NCBI GenBank assembly: GCA_035578155.1
Contig: JAPWDM010000008.1
Span: 24,948,598 to 25,012,597, forward strand
Length of the DNA: 64,000 nucleotides
Source: Brachynemurus nebulosus
Lineage: Eukaryota; Arthropoda; Insecta; Neuroptera; Myrmeleontidae
Direction of reading: 5' to 3'
Numbering within the stretch: the first letter of the stretch is position 1; each line of letters starts with the position of its first letter. The position numbers and the translations under genes are program-made. Shown piece after piece: positions 13,288 through 25,619 of the stretch. Under the pieces are notes generated by a model. It was not told the DNA's origin, did no database searches, and saw only the letters and a program-made list of their open reading frames with translations.

Positions 13288-15284
13288 TATAAAATAAAAA
13301 AGAAAATCAGTTCAATATAATGCGCCACCCTGGTGTTAAATATTTTAATAATTTTAAATTATTTGTATTTTGACGTCATTGACTTTTAAAATATCAATAA
13401 AGAAGTCATTAACATTTCGACCGACGATGAATCAATCAGCTTCACTTCTTTGAATTTATCATGTTGCGTAAAGTTTATAGTGGTTTTGTATCTTAATCAG
13501 CTACCTGGAGCAAAACATGTTTCCACGGATGAAATTATGTACTTACATACAGGAAAATTTTAATAGAAAAAGATTGCTATTGTAAAATTTCCATGATAAT
13601 TCACGAATAATTGTAAGTGGACATGTTAGGTAATAAGTTCATTAAACCAATGCAATGTACAATTATGTTTGTAACTTAGACCGTCTATTAAAACATATCT
13701 AAACGTATCTTTTTAATTACATATATATTTTCAATGATTAATAATAGATGTAGATTAATTAGAGGAGATATATCGCTCATTTGCGAGAACTTGACATAAC
13801 TCAAAAAGAGCTGTTTTTCAGTACGAAGGTATAAAGTTTTAAAAATAAAAAAGTCGTCAAGTGTGTGTTTGACACGCATTAAATATAGGTCCTTAGTGAT
13901 TACTGTTTCTCAATTTTCGGTATAAAGTATATAAAGCATTTAAGTATAAAAATACTTACATCATGTATAAAAATACTTTATACATTTTTACGTTTTATTA
14001 AAGAAATAGATGAATATGTTTGACCATAGACATTAGAAATGAAAGGACCAGTAATTTATATTACGTACGAAAGATAATACGTACACGTTAAAAAGAGACA
14101 AATATTATAAATAGCATGTAAAATGCCAATATATATTTCTTTTCCTAGGATACCCCAAACTTTAAAATTAAAATTGAAGCATAGTCAGCCATGTTTGCAT
14201 TAAAAAATTTGAAAAAATAATGTAAAAATTGTCACTATTTTCACTTTTTAAATTGTGTTTTTTATTTAAATGAATAAACATATACAAGTGTAATTTATAA
14301 ACTAGGTATTTATTTTAAAAAATGTTTGATATTAACGTTATAGAGTTCGTGTGTTTCAGGGCCGTAACTAGGTTGCGACAGCCAGGGCAGCCGGGGCATT
14401 GCCCCGGGGCCTCCAGCCAAAGGGAACCCCCAAGGAAATACAAGAAATTCCAAATTTGTAAATTTCTTGGCAAATTTTAAGGGCGATATTTCTGTAAAAT
14501 ACAAGCAAAAACGATTGACAAGCCAAAAGGGTTTCAAGGGTGTTAAGGGTTTTTACACTCCGCTCCCCCCTCCCTCAGAATTGAAAATATACACTAGATA
14601 TTATTTAATTTTGAATGGCGTGACCCTCTTTAAGAAACTATTTGGTATAAAGAAATTAAGTGATGGATGTTTTTTATTGCTCGTCAACTTTTTTGGAGAC
14701 TTTATTTATTTTTTGTTAATTTTGTTTTATAAATTTTTTTAGCTCTTTCATTTTCTACGTAAAATTTTCATCTTTTGATGTAAGGTAACAACAAAAATTG
14801 GAAAATTATAAATAAACTATTTTTTCGTATGAAAGTACAATCAGCTCTCTAATTATCCCTTAATTAATTAATAAATTTTTAATTCCATTTACGTAAATTT
14901 GGGACTTTATTTGGCATAAATTTACTTTTATGAATATGTACATTTCTAACATAATATGATTGTACATATCCACTGCAGGTGTCTATATGTCAATGAATGA
15001 CGTCAGACAGGTTAAAAAAAATCCTGCTATTTTTATCGTGTAATATCAACAACGTAAATACCTGAATCGTATTAATTATTATTATTGGTATTGGTATCTA
15101 CGGTATTTATTTACCTATATCAACTAAATATTTAATGTTATACTTTAATTATGTTTACAATGGTATGACGACGTTTTTACAGAGTAGATAAAGTATGTAT
15201 TAATAACGCGTGATCTTTCATTTCTCTTTAAATATTCAAAAAGATAATTAAAATTCACATAGTGTTTGAAAAATTGTCAAACTG
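13288..15284. other. Gene-free stretch with one hAT terminus
   Basis: Mostly unique AT-rich sequence. At about 14357 a GC-rich hAT-like start CAGGGCCGTAACTAGG leads into 'ggggcattgccccggggcc'. Its opposite end was not found, so this copy is truncated. The short ORFs at 14310-14742 fall across it and are not credible. Confidence 0.4.
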
Positions 15285-15357
15285 GATTGGCTAGGACTCA
15301 AACCCGGATCTCTTGGCTGCTAGCCAGGCGTCTTACCAATTTGGCTACCGAACCGCT
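15285..15357 (-). repeat. tRNA-derived SINE head or tRNA pseudogene (Ala-AGC-like)
   Basis: On the - strand: an A-box-like TAGCCAAATTGG, an anticodon loop reading CTAGCAG (AGC at the anticodon) and a B box GGGTTTGAGTCC at normal spacing. The acceptor stem does not pair well and SINE-like AT-rich DNA follows, so a SINE head or pseudogene is likelier than a working tRNA. Confidence 0.6.
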
Positions 15358-15795
15358 TGTTCGAGTGCCACTCTAGTCCAACAAAGACTGCCAAAGATTT
15401 GCCAAAGTAAATCGAGTGTTCAAATATCAGGTAAAGCTGGACATTGTGAATATATGTGTATGTATAAATACGAACAAAAGTTCGTCATACATTAATAATG
15501 TTTCACAGGCACTCGATAACATTTGAAATTAAAAATTCATAAAGATTTAGCATCTGTTTAATATGTATATTTAAATCGCTAGCAAAATAACTTTTTTAGT
15601 TTTAGGGTCTCAGAAATGAATCACAAAATATTTTCCGATGCCTTACTCTTTGCTCCATCTCCTCCAATATTCTCTCTTTTCCACTTTTCTCCAGTGTGAG
15701 CAGCTTATTTTAAAGTGGTCTAAATTAATATCAATCAATTTATGGCTTACTTTTTTGTTCAGTCTTTCACACAGTTATCCGATCTAACATATTGG

Positions 15796-16216
15796 CAGGG
15801 CCGGATTTAGGGGGGGGCAGCGGGGGCACGTGCCCCCCCTGGATGATTTTAGGGGCGCCAAAAACGTAATTTGAGGGGCGCGAAAATGGTGAAATTTTTT
15901 TGGGCAGAGCAAAATTTAAAAAATTTTTGAAGTGAGGAGCAAAAAAAAAAAAGGTCGACAGTCATAATCTATGATAGGGTCAATGGTCCTGGAGCAAGTG
16001 ATGAGCAAAAGTGAATAGTAACAATTTATGATAGGGTTAAAGTGAATTTCTAAGTAAGTGATGAGCAAAAGAAAAAAAAAGGTCAATGGTGCCGATTTAT
16101 GGTAGGGTCCAGGTGACTTTTTTTTGTCATCATCCAGGTAAAAATTTTTTTGCTGCGAGGGGCGCCAACAGAAAAATTTGCCTCCCCCCCTCCTTATAAC
16201 TCTAGTTCCGGCCCTG
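15796..16216. mobile_element. hAT-type MITE, 421 bp, perfect 8-bp duplication
   Basis: CATATTGG occurs immediately outside both ends (15788-15795 and 16217-16224). Ends CAGGGCCGG and CCGGCCCTG are inverted repeats, and G-rich subterminal runs face each other. The interior carries three copies of the GTGANGAGCAAAA word. The ORF at 15916-16239 lies within it and is not a gene. Confidence 0.95.
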
Positions 16217-16364
16217 CATATTGGTGTCATTTGACACAAATAAAAGTTTTTGAAGTATGAGTGTATGACATAATTATTGCTTTGTTTTCAATAAAATACA
16301 TGTTACATAACAGCTAGTAGGGATTGTTATTTAAAGTATACATAATTTAAGAATCATTTCTCTT

Positions 16365-18179
16365 TTAAGGGGAGGCTTATTTGAGAGTCGCTAAAAAAAT
16401 CGATTTTTTTTTTTTTTGCAGAAATTGGTAGCTAATTATGTGTAGAATATGTTCCCAAAGTGATTTTGCTGAAAGTAATTTAACCCTAGAATCATACGTT
16501 GGTCTACGAGAAACGTTAATCATACATCGACGTCGTTTTGACGGATGGACTTTTTACGGAGAGTTTTAGAGTTTATTTGCAAAAAACATTTTTTTTACAT
16601 AACAATACTACAAAAGCGAACAAAATATTTAAAAAAATTGGATTTGGAAAAATTTCTTAATGTAAATATTTATTAATTTTTTTAATCTTTTTATCAAAGC
16701 ATATTTTCATTATAAAAATTAAAAAATAGATAAATACATCAATTGTAATAATTAATTTATGAACTATTATGAGTCAGTGGACATGTGTGACTTTACAGAA
16801 TGTGAAATTTCTCAGTCATAAATATTCCTATAGATATGTAGTTATTTCCCCATTAGGCACATTTGTAAATTTTCTAAAATTTGTTAGTAATTTTTAGAAT
16901 AAGATCTCAAAAAATAATAAAAATTAAAATATTTTCCACAAAATAAATTGTTAATATTTTATTAAGTCACTTGAAACGCATTGTTTAGTTTTCGATTCAA
17001 TATATTAAAACTTCAGTATTATGTCGTCTCTATAAGTCCAACAGCTGTAATCATCTTTCACATTATCATAATCATTGAATAAATTAATTATAACATCCAT
17101 ATCTTTAATAAATTTTAGAAAAATTAGGAAAACTTTTATATGTGGAGTACAAAATCTTTTAAAAAAATATAGGTTAATCATACATCGTCGTCCTTTTGAC
17201 GCACACTATTTCGGTATAAAAAAAACGACAATAGCTATAAACAAAATTTATGCGTCTTATGTGTTATAATAACAAATAAATTAGATAACAGAAGTTTCAC
17301 AGCAAGCAGGGACCGACAAGTTGTAATATTGGAGCAGGTAGAGAAGTTCGTTCGTCGTTTTGACGAGTACGTATGATTCTAGGGTTAAGGGAAGGTTTAC
17401 TTGAGATTTGATAAAAAAATCAATTTTTTTTTTGCCGAAATTGATAGAAAATTATGTATAGAATATGTTCCCAAAGTGATTTTACTGAAAATAATTTAAG
17501 AACAAGATTCTTGCACATTAACCGAATCCAGCTTTCTATAAAAAAAAAATTCAAAAAACGTAGTTCACGCAATAATGAGTATTAAATATAAAATTTTCAA
17601 AATACGTTTCTTTATATATATATATATTTTATAATATCTCGGAACTACATTTTTGGAACTGGTGGACACGATAACTCAAAAACTATTCGATGAATCCTTT
17701 TTTTAAATTTTTTATTTTAAAGATAATTTAATTCTTCGGCACCTCTACCAAAGTTCGATACACTTTCAATATTTTTTTTATTTTTAAGTTTACTTTAAAG
17801 AGCGAAAAATAAGATAGAATTCGTAATCAAAAGTTCAAACATCCACCATTTTTTTTCTTTCTGCAATTTATTGATATTATAGGTAGAGGTGCCGGTACTC
17901 TTCATATATTTTATAAATATTTTTTGTTTTTGGATTTTGGTGGTTTATTACCGGCGCTAGGATGTCCACCAACAAGGCATTGGATTTTCGGATCGTCACA
18001 CTGCACTATCTATAAAATGGACACTTTTTTATATTTTTCCTTGAAAATTTTTTTTGTGTAGTTTAATATTTAATAAATATGTGCACAAAATTTGAAATTG
18101 ATATTTACTTCCGTTCTTGAGAAAAAAATTCTAGAAAAATACATAATTTTTAAGGACTCTCGAGTAAACCTCCCCTTAA
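16365..18179. mobile_element. TTAA-flanked element 'S1' with internal duplication
   Basis: Ends TTAAGGGGAGGCTTATTTGA and the complement of the right end TTTAAGGGGAGGTTTACTCG are inverted repeats bounded by TTAA. The first about 119 bp occurs twice, at 16365-16483 and 17385-17499. The two copies are separated exactly by a piggyBac-like element. A related element lies at 49454-50120. No ORF of note. Confidence 0.75.
16484..17384. mobile_element. piggyBac-like non-autonomous element, 901 bp
   Basis: Precise TTAA at both flanks (16480-16483 and 17385-17388) with termini CCCTAGAATCATACG and its complement CGTATGATTCTAGGG. TTAA plus CCCTAGAA is the hallmark of piggyBac. Subterminal 'cgtcgttttgacg' words occur near both ends. 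No transposase; the 64-codon ORF inside has no recognisable domain. Confidence 0.92.
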
Positions 18180-19700
18180 ATAAATAGATGTGTCCGATTT
18201 CGTTTTTTTTTTCCACTCTTCAGTATTCGGCCGAGTATCCAGAAATGGCCATATAGACTGAGTACCGAATAGTTGCCGACTATTCGTTGCAAGCCTATTA
18301 AAAATAGTCTGTCTAGTCTGTTAATTGACATCATATCATTTTAAATATAATCGTTCAATAAATTTTTATATATTTGTGTATTGCGATGATAATACAATTT
18401 AAAATTTCAACTTTCCTAAAGCGTCTGACGACTGACGCATATGTCATTTAACTTTACATGATATTGTTCAATAAAACGAAACAAAAAATGATGAATTTGT
18501 CACAAACATACATTTTGAATTGCCATACAATTTATTTATCAACGTCATAGGTACTTTACAACGAAATAAAATTAAACAAAATAGAGATTTTTCCAAAAAA
18601 TTAATGATTTTGTTTTCTTCCCTGAATTTGATAAATAAAATATTACAGTTCGACTCATATTTATTTTAGACTGCTCTACTCGCGAAATAGCCTCAAGTTT
18701 GCCGAGTACGAGAGTACAGAAGGTCACTTCGTGCTTTCTCGCTTCGTCTTGGCAAACTTGTACTCTGTGTCATTTTCTTATCCGAGTTAAAGGGCCCGAA
18801 AATCGAGTACGAAGCGATTCACTACACGACTCGGTCTACTTCGCCTATTTTAGTATGCATTTCGACATGTTCAGAGTGTGTGATGATGTTACTCGGGCCT
18901 CGGTCAACTTCAATGAGTTCTTGGCGAAGAATTTCGTGCGAGAGTGTAGAGGAGCAAGGAGCCATTAAAGTACATAGATTTAACAATCCACTGGGGCCGT
19001 TGGACGAAAAATTGTTAAATGAGAAAGTCAAAGGTCATGGGCGTCAATGTTTCTGATTTATATATTTGCATAATTTAGGGTAACTTTAAAAATGTAAACT
19101 TTACCGTATCGATGCAGTATCATGACTTTCCTGATGCGTCTAATACTACATGATGCGCTGCTGATGCTCTCTTGAAATTTGATGCACATTAGATGTTTTT
19201 GAATGGGATATTGGCATCATTTAGCCTCTGATTTGGCTACAGATAGACTATAGATAATATAATAATACAGTCCTTGTATAGGTATATTATTTTTGAATTT
19301 CAACTTGAACTTACTTGAAATTGAAAATATTGAAATCATTTGATTAAAAAATATTACATACCTATTTTGAGTACAAGATGTATTCAAATAGTTTAACAAT
19401 TTTAATCAAAGGTAAATCTTTTTCAACAATTTGTTTTTCGGAATTATTCCTGTTGGTGTTAATACCTACATAATATGGCAAGTAGTTATAATTCTACATT
19501 ATACACATGACATGCATCTTGGACACGCATCACCAAATTTCTTGATGCATTGTTTTAACGCATCCAATGCAAAAATGAACTTATGATTTTTCCTTGTGAT
19601 GCGTCTGATGCGTTTTTGAACTTTTGACTCTGCCTCTTGCAAGCAGTGATGCATTTTTGAAGTTAGCCTTACTGTTACAAACTATTACTTATTGTTAGAT
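18180..19700. other. Gene-free stretch with repeat fragments
   Basis: Around 18655-18970 there is a more GC-rich block with 'ttgccgagtacgagagtaca' and its partial inverse 'ggcaaacttgtactctgtg', probably a foldback or Tc1-type remnant with unresolved ends. A fragment of element P ('gaaagtcaaaggtcatgggc') lies at about 18985-19075. The rest is AT-rich. Confidence 0.4.
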
Positions 19701-19711
19701 CAGGGGTCAGC

Positions 19712-20056
19712 CAGCGCCCGCTCTGGCGTTTACGCCGCCCCGGGAAAAAGGGAATAATTCCGCCCCTGTGCAAAATCGGTAATCTTTTTTTTTTTTGCTT
19801 GCTAGGTATAAAGATACCGCCCTCTTTCCTTTTTTTTACACCGGTGACCTTTTTTTTTGCTTGTCAGCGGTAAAATGCCGCCCCTTCTTTACAAGATTCC
19901 CGCCCTTAAAATTTCCCGTTCCGGGCAAATCTTTCTTTTTCACTCGTCACTTGTAGAATGCCACCCTCTTTTTACAAAAATTTACAAAATTCCTGCCTTT
20001 CAAATCTGCCGCCCCAGGCAAATGCCCGGGTTGCCCCCTCCCCTGGAGAGGGCCCT
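19712..20056. mobile_element. hAT MITE nested in another hAT terminus
   Basis: GGGTCAGC is duplicated at 19704-19711 and 20057-20064. The outer sequence with the insertion removed, CAGGGGTCAGCAACCTTTTT, is itself a classic hAT terminus. The inner element begins CAGCGCCCGC and ends GGGCCCT. It contains diverged repeats of a 'ttgctcgtcac...atgccgcccc' unit in inverse orientation. Confidence 0.85.
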
Positions 20057-20179
20057 GGGTCAGCAACCTTTTTTGGATTGCGGGTCATTTAAAAAAAAAT
20101 AATTTTTACCGGACCTCACAGTCAGATATTTTGTAATGTAGTATGTAGCTTAAATAGGTTTTTTTAAGCGAATTTTCGA

Positions 20180-20705
20180 ATCTTGATCTTTGTGATTATG
20201 AAACTGGTTTTGCATCCCACAGGAAAGTTCAAACGGGATAAAGTAATTCTATGTCATAATTCCGGGTAAATAGTATTTGTGTACCAAATTTCATTGCATT
20301 CGGTTCAGTCATTTCGATGTGATTATTTAACTGGTTTTGCATCCCACAGGAACCTTCAATCGGGATAAAATAATTCTAGGTGTTAATTCTGGGTAAATAG
20401 CATCTGTGTACCAAACTTCATTGAATTCGGTTCAGTCATTTCGATGTGATTATGTAACTGATTTTGCATCCCACAGGAACTTTCAATCGGGATAAAATAA
20501 TTCTATGTGTTAATTTCGGATAAATAGTATCTGTGTACCAAATTTCATCGAATTCGTTTTCATTATTTGGGAGTGATTGTGCAAGTGGTTTTGTAACCCT
20601 CAGGGACTTGGAGCCGGGATAATGTTTATCCTGCGTGTTATAAAGACTCTGTGTATAAAATTTTATCAAAATCGGTTCAGCCGTTTTGGCGTGATTGATC
20701 AACAA
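20180..20705 (+). repeat. Tandem 127-bp repeat derived from a LINE-like tail
   Basis: 'ggttttgcatcccac' starts at 20206, 20333, 20460 and (diverged) 20587, giving a 127-bp period. Each unit has 'ttcggttcagtcatttcg'. The last unit runs on into 'cagccgttttggcgtgattg' and 'caaacatccaagcatacaaa', the style of RTE/CR1-type LINE 3' tails. A more diverged unit may follow to about 20890. Confidence 0.85.
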
Positions 20706-21007
20706 ACATCCAAGCATACAAACTTTCTCTTCATCAGAACTCTTCATCAGAATAAAATTATAATTTGTGTTAATCCAAATCATATATTATACCATCTTTA
20801 TTACCAAATTTAATTAGTGTCGATTCAGTCAATCTGGTCTGATTATAATAAATTTGTATTTTCTCCTACGGGAATATTCCACCGGGATATAATGAGATCG
20901 ATAATTTAGTCTGGATTCTAAGATGTCTAATTTTTTTTTATTAAATAACTTATTTGCATGAGAAGTTCATGAAATATTAATTTTGTGTCACCTCTTTAAT
21001 AACTAAT

Positions 21008-21240
21008 GTGAGCATTTGTCAGTGTGAGGATTTATCAACGTGGGCATTTTTCTTGTGAGCATTTACCACTGTGCGCATTTTTCCATGTGAGGAATTTTCT
21101 GTGTGAGCATTTTTCCGTGTGCGGAATTTTCTGTGTGCGCATTCTTCTGTGTGCGGAATTTTCTGTGTGAGGATATTTCGTGTGAGCATTTATCACTGTG
21201 AGGAGTTTTCGTGTGAGCAAATTTCATGTGCGCAATTTTC
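21008..21240. repeat. Minisatellite of 16-19-bp units
   Basis: About 13 imperfect units of the type GTGTGAGCATTTTTC or GTGTGCGGAATTTTCT. Unit length varies and there are no unique spacers. Confidence 0.85.
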
Positions 21241-21310
21241 GTACAACCCCATTATACACATCTTGTAATTGTTAAATGAGAGCTTGCATCATGGGAGCTT
21301 GCTATGTATT

Positions 21311-21393
21311 GCGTGAGAAGTGGGGACCAAAACTTGAAACGTGAGTAAAATCAGTTGAAAATAGATGGAGTTGAAAATACATGAGTCCAACTG
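21311..21393 (-). mobile_element. Truncated second copy of the Tc1-type MITE
   Basis: The inverse of the first about 85 bp of the element at 11658, including 'agttgaaaatacatgagtcc' and the 'caactg' end followed by TA. The other end is missing; a fragment of element P lies just upstream (about 21250-21305). Confidence 0.75.
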
Positions 21394-23019
21394 TAATATA
21401 ATGTTAATATTATTTAACAGCATAGGCAAATGATTAAACGTATAAGAATGTACATGTGGTTTTAGTATAACTTAATTTATGAAGTTAGAAAATAAAGTTA
21501 GGCCGTTTATAATTTTAATTAATAATGAGAAAATTTTAAAACAAGTTCTCGGGTAGCACAGATTTTTTAGTTACTCGTTAAAAACTTCTCAGGAGGTGTA
21601 ATATTCGAAACTAAAAAACTAACAAGATAGTATATAAAACTTTTTAAAAATTTCATTAAATTTTCGATACACAGTGGGTTTCAGAAAGCCTGCACTATTT
21701 ATTATTAGAATTTTTTTTTAAATATTCTGACCTAAGAATTTGTTTAAACATTGTTTGAAGAATTGAAATTATACTTACAAAAAATTTTCCATTTGATAAT
21801 AACTTTTTGGATGTTATCGTACAAAAAATGATTTAAAGGTCAATGTGGTATAAAATTAATAAATTATATAGTAATAAATTATAACCAGATGTATAGACGA
21901 ATAATATTATTTAAAATAAAATTCACCAAATTTTATTATTTATATATGTGTATAAAAAATTAATTGCAATCAGTAATTAAGACTGATAAATTAATTAATT
22001 AGTACGATTAATTAATTTTTAATGAAAGTAATAATTTTATTGATTTATGTATTTTTATTGCAAAAATTTAACTTATATGAACTCAGTTTGTGGAATTATG
22101 ATTATCCGAACTATCTTAATTTAAATATAACGATAAATATAACTATAATGACTATTCTTCAGCGTTTCCACCATTGTTTTTATAAAGGTGCCGTCTGGTC
22201 TAGAATTTTACAAAATCAATTTTTTAATCCACTAAAATTAAGTATACAAGATTACTAAAAAAAAGACTTCTGTCGAATCACTCATACTTCTAAAAAAAAA
22301 TTGTCATTCTGATAGCAAAAATGAGAAGTTTCTCACGTGTGTAAATTATCCTAATTCAACCAACGACTTCTATAAGGATTGATTTGAGAAAAAATAATTT
22401 TTTTAATCTAATAACGTCATTAAGCTTACTAGAGTTTTTCATTGCCTTAAAAATCGTAAATCAAATGATGAATTGGAAGCGAATTAAGAGTTTTCGAGGT
22501 TCTTAATTTCATTTTTATCAAAATTAGACATGTTAGACTCTTAAGGTACCATCACAGTGTGATCGGCCGAAAAATAGTCAATTTTCGCGATTTCTTTCGG
22601 ATGGATAGGATGGGCGAATGGGGATAAATTTTTTTTATGGTTAATACCACTATTTAACAATACAAAAATATTTTTTCTACTCCTACTATTAAAAGTAACA
22701 TTTTGCACACGGCTAACTATATATAAAAATTAACAATTGCCCACACTATGTGGAAATAGCCGTGGGAAATTATTTCGCACGGCTTAATATAATAAAAAAG
22801 TTGGGTATGTCTGATTTAATATATAATGTCATTATGTAATTCTAAAAATATACATATGTATGTTGATTATTTATTATTGTTTCCATAGTTTCAAAATATG
22901 CTTTGGCAAAAATTTGAACATCTTACCACTGACATTATAAATTAAAAAAATTTTTACTACTTATTTAAATTTTATTTTAATTATTTATGTTAAATTTTAC
23001 GAGAAGAAATGTGTTCGTA

Positions 23020-23160
23020 GAAAAAGTATAGTGTAAAATACGTGGGAAAAGCTTATTTCTCACTCATATGAATTGTTGCACTCGCCCTGCGGGCTCAACA
23101 AACTCAATTCGTGAGAAATAAGCCTCTTTTCCCACTTATTGTACAATATACTATTTTTAT
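23020..23160. repeat. Hairpin element 'Q', copy 1
   Basis: GTAGAAAAAGTATAGT starts and ACTATTTTT ends a block whose centre folds: 'gtgggaaaagcttatttctc' pairs with 'gagaaataagcctcttttcc'. A GC-rich loop 'actcgccctgcgggct' lies between. A related block lies at 35877-36017. Confidence 0.7.
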
Positions 23161-23169
23161 TCATTTTTA

Positions 23170-23874
23170 CCGGAAAGAAGGTGGCGCCAAAAGTTGGAAA
23201 ATCTTTCTGTTTTTTATATGGCTAAATTGCTCCCAAATTGCTCCTTTGGAATCAGTAATTGCTCCACCTGGAACTTAATTACTTAATTAGTTATTTACAA
23301 ACAAAAAAACTCTTTTGTTTGATTATTTCTATTATCAAAATCTTGTCAAATAATGCATTTTTATACAATTACCTTATATCAAAAAATTGCTCCCAATTTG
23401 CTCCATCTAATTTAAAAATTAGTTATTAATTTCTCTGAATAATAATTAAAATATATTAAAATAAAAAATATTATGAATTAGGTTATGTATTATTAAAACG
23501 TATAGGCAATCCATTATACCTTTAAGGCGTTTGCATATATTTAAGGATAATTGAATTTTGACAAATTAAATAACATTATAAAAAAACAAAATATTTTAAT
23601 AATTATTCAAAAAAATTAAGATTTAGCTTTTAAATTAAATAAAGCAAACTGGGAGCAATTTATTGACGTAAAGAAATTATATAAAAAAGTATTATTTTGG
23701 AAGATTTTGATAACTTAAATAACGGAAAAAAAATTTTTTTCTTTATAAATAACTAATTAAATAATTAAGTTTCAGGTGGAGCAATTACTGATTTCAAAGG
23801 AGCAATTTGGGAGCAATTTAACCATATAAAAAAACAAAAAGATTTTTCAACTTTCGGCGCTAACTTCTTTCCGG
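23170..23874. mobile_element. Foldback element with arms of over 100 bp
   Basis: 'ccggaaagaag' starts it and 'cttctttccgg' ends it. The arms include 'aaattgctcccaaattgctc' on the left and its inverse 'gagcaatttgggagcaattt' on the right, and extend for at least 120 bp with small gaps. It is nested in element T. Confidence 0.8.
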
Positions 23875-24420
23875 TTTCATTTTTATTTATTTTTTATAAT
23901 TATTATAATTTTTTGAAGGGCAGATATTGGTGCCCACGATTGCGGCCGCAGTTTTCATCTGAAAAAAAATCAAATAGATTATCAATCTGTAGGTAAGCCA
24001 TTATGTTCCTACGGGAATATATGTTCCTATGTTCCTATTTTTCGGCCGATCATACTGTGATGGTTGGTACCTTAAAAAAAAGATTTTTGTTGAATCAGTG
24101 ATATTTCTAAAAAGAGGTTCGTCATTTTGATAATAAAAAATGAAAAATTCACAGCCAAATTACCCTAACTGATTCAATTATAGTAATTCAAACTACAAAA
24201 TTAAAAAAAAATTTGATGACGTCATCAAAACGGTAGATAAAATGATAGAATGATAAAACTGGAAATGAATTGTGGGTTTTCGAAGTTGTTTTTTTTAATT
24301 TTTACCAAAATTAGCCATGTAGGGCCACAGGATACACTGTCTAAGCAGTCATATTTTTGTAAGGAATTTCGTCATTTTGATAGTAAAAGAAAAGCTACCG
24401 TTTTTGCAAACGTTTGCGAA

Positions 24421-25335
24421 CATTTGCAAGAAATTCGCGCTTTTGGTGTATACATCCGTTAAGAGTTTCTAAGGCAGACACCCATGGGTTTACTGGCTCT
24501 GCTAGCAACAATTCCAGTGTTTAAGGTTTTGCCAGCGGCAAGAGTAGGGTAGTGTTAATTAAACTATCTCCAGTAAGGTTCCAACTGGTTTCAACTTTCG
24601 TACAAACTATAAATATATATTATGTGTGTAAATATTAATTGTGTTTGATAGGTGATTTAAAATAGTGGGAGTGGTAGCCTACTAGCGGCAAAAATCCAAA
24701 ATCCCCCTCTGGATGAACGTTAAACATGAGTAATAACATATTGTATTTAAGATTAGTTATATCGTAAAATACTTACAATATCATTGTCAGTTTTTGCTGT
24801 ATTGAAAAAGAAAAACAAGTTTCTTTGTTGTACCGAAAATTGTATGTCAGTTAGATAATAATTACTAGAAACCTTAGAAAAGAAATGAATAAGATTTAAT
24901 TAATTTGAAATATCATTTCTACAATATTTTGTGAAAACGGAATGAAAAATTTTGTGAAATTATTGAGTACTGGAACTCAAAGCATAACACAAAGCAGTTA
25001 TGAAGCAGTTGAGTGATGTTTTTAAGGTCTCCAGTGATTTAATTGTGGCCGAATGGATCAAAAAGTGGATTCGATTCAAACAATCAAAAAGGTCAATGAT
25101 TTTCGACTTTTGGTAGGAATTGTCCAGATGATTCTTTTTGACCTAAAGCTTTTTGGGTTTAAAGCTTCTTCAGCTATAGCGTAATAATAGGATCTTTTAT
25201 ATTTCAGTTAGAAGTTTTTATTATTAGCAAGTGTTACTACCTGCATTTTCTAGATTTTCTGGATCCACAGTTGAAGAGTTGTAGGAAATCCATGCAACCT
25301 TTTTTATTTTTTCCTAGGTTCTCTACCGACAGTTA
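24421..25335. other. Stretch without gene
   Basis: Slightly less AT-rich near 24460-24560 ('ttactggctctgctagcaac') but without an ORF or element ends. The rest is unique-looking. Confidence 0.35.
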
Positions 25336-25619
25336 CAGGCCCAGAGCCAGATTTACGTAAGGGCACTTGAGGCACGTGCTCCCTGGCCTCCACAAAATTT
25401 CAAAATTGAGGAATCGAATAGGAAGACTAAGAGGATTTTTCGTTTTTTTTCCTCAAACCAATTTTTCGACAAAATTTCGAAAATTTTCCAGGGAGGCCTC
25501 CACAAATGTACCACCATATGAGAAGTACCACGGGGCCTCCACAGAGGTAAATTCGACTATGTTCAAACCCTTTTTTCATTCCTGGGCCCACGGCTGCTCC
25601 CTCGCTATCGTTGGGCCTG
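25336..25619. mobile_element. hAT-like MITE, 284 bp
   Basis: Short inverted ends CAGGCCCA and TGGGCCTG with GC-rich subterminal DNA, in the style of the other hAT MITEs here. The two 8-bp flanks match poorly, so the duplication is eroded or the boundaries are off. The 112-codon ORF across it (25367-25705) is not a gene. Confidence 0.5.

Larger units (their letters stand above)
22545..24071. mobile_element. TTAA-flanked element 'T', 1527 bp
   Basis: TTAA at 22541-22544 and 24072-24075. Ends GGTACCATCACAGTGTGATC and the complement of the right end GGTACCAACCATCACAGTAT are inverted repeats, continuing as CGGCCGAAAAATAG. It carries a hairpin (23020-23160) and a foldback (23170-23874) inside. No ORF supports a transposase. 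Confidence 0.8.
22262..24420 (+). repeat. Diverged tandem repeat (about 260 bp) split by an insertion
   Basis: Units at 22262-22540, 24078-24345 and from about 24346 share 'gaatcactcata...ctaaaa', 'gtcattttgatag' and 'aaaattagacatgt'-type blocks. The element at 22545-24071 sits between the first and second units. Confidence 0.6.

Noticed and set aside
21008..21240. Regular short repeats that might suggest a CRISPR array
   Set aside because: Units are adjacent and variable in length, with no unique spacers; a minisatellite in a eukaryotic genome.
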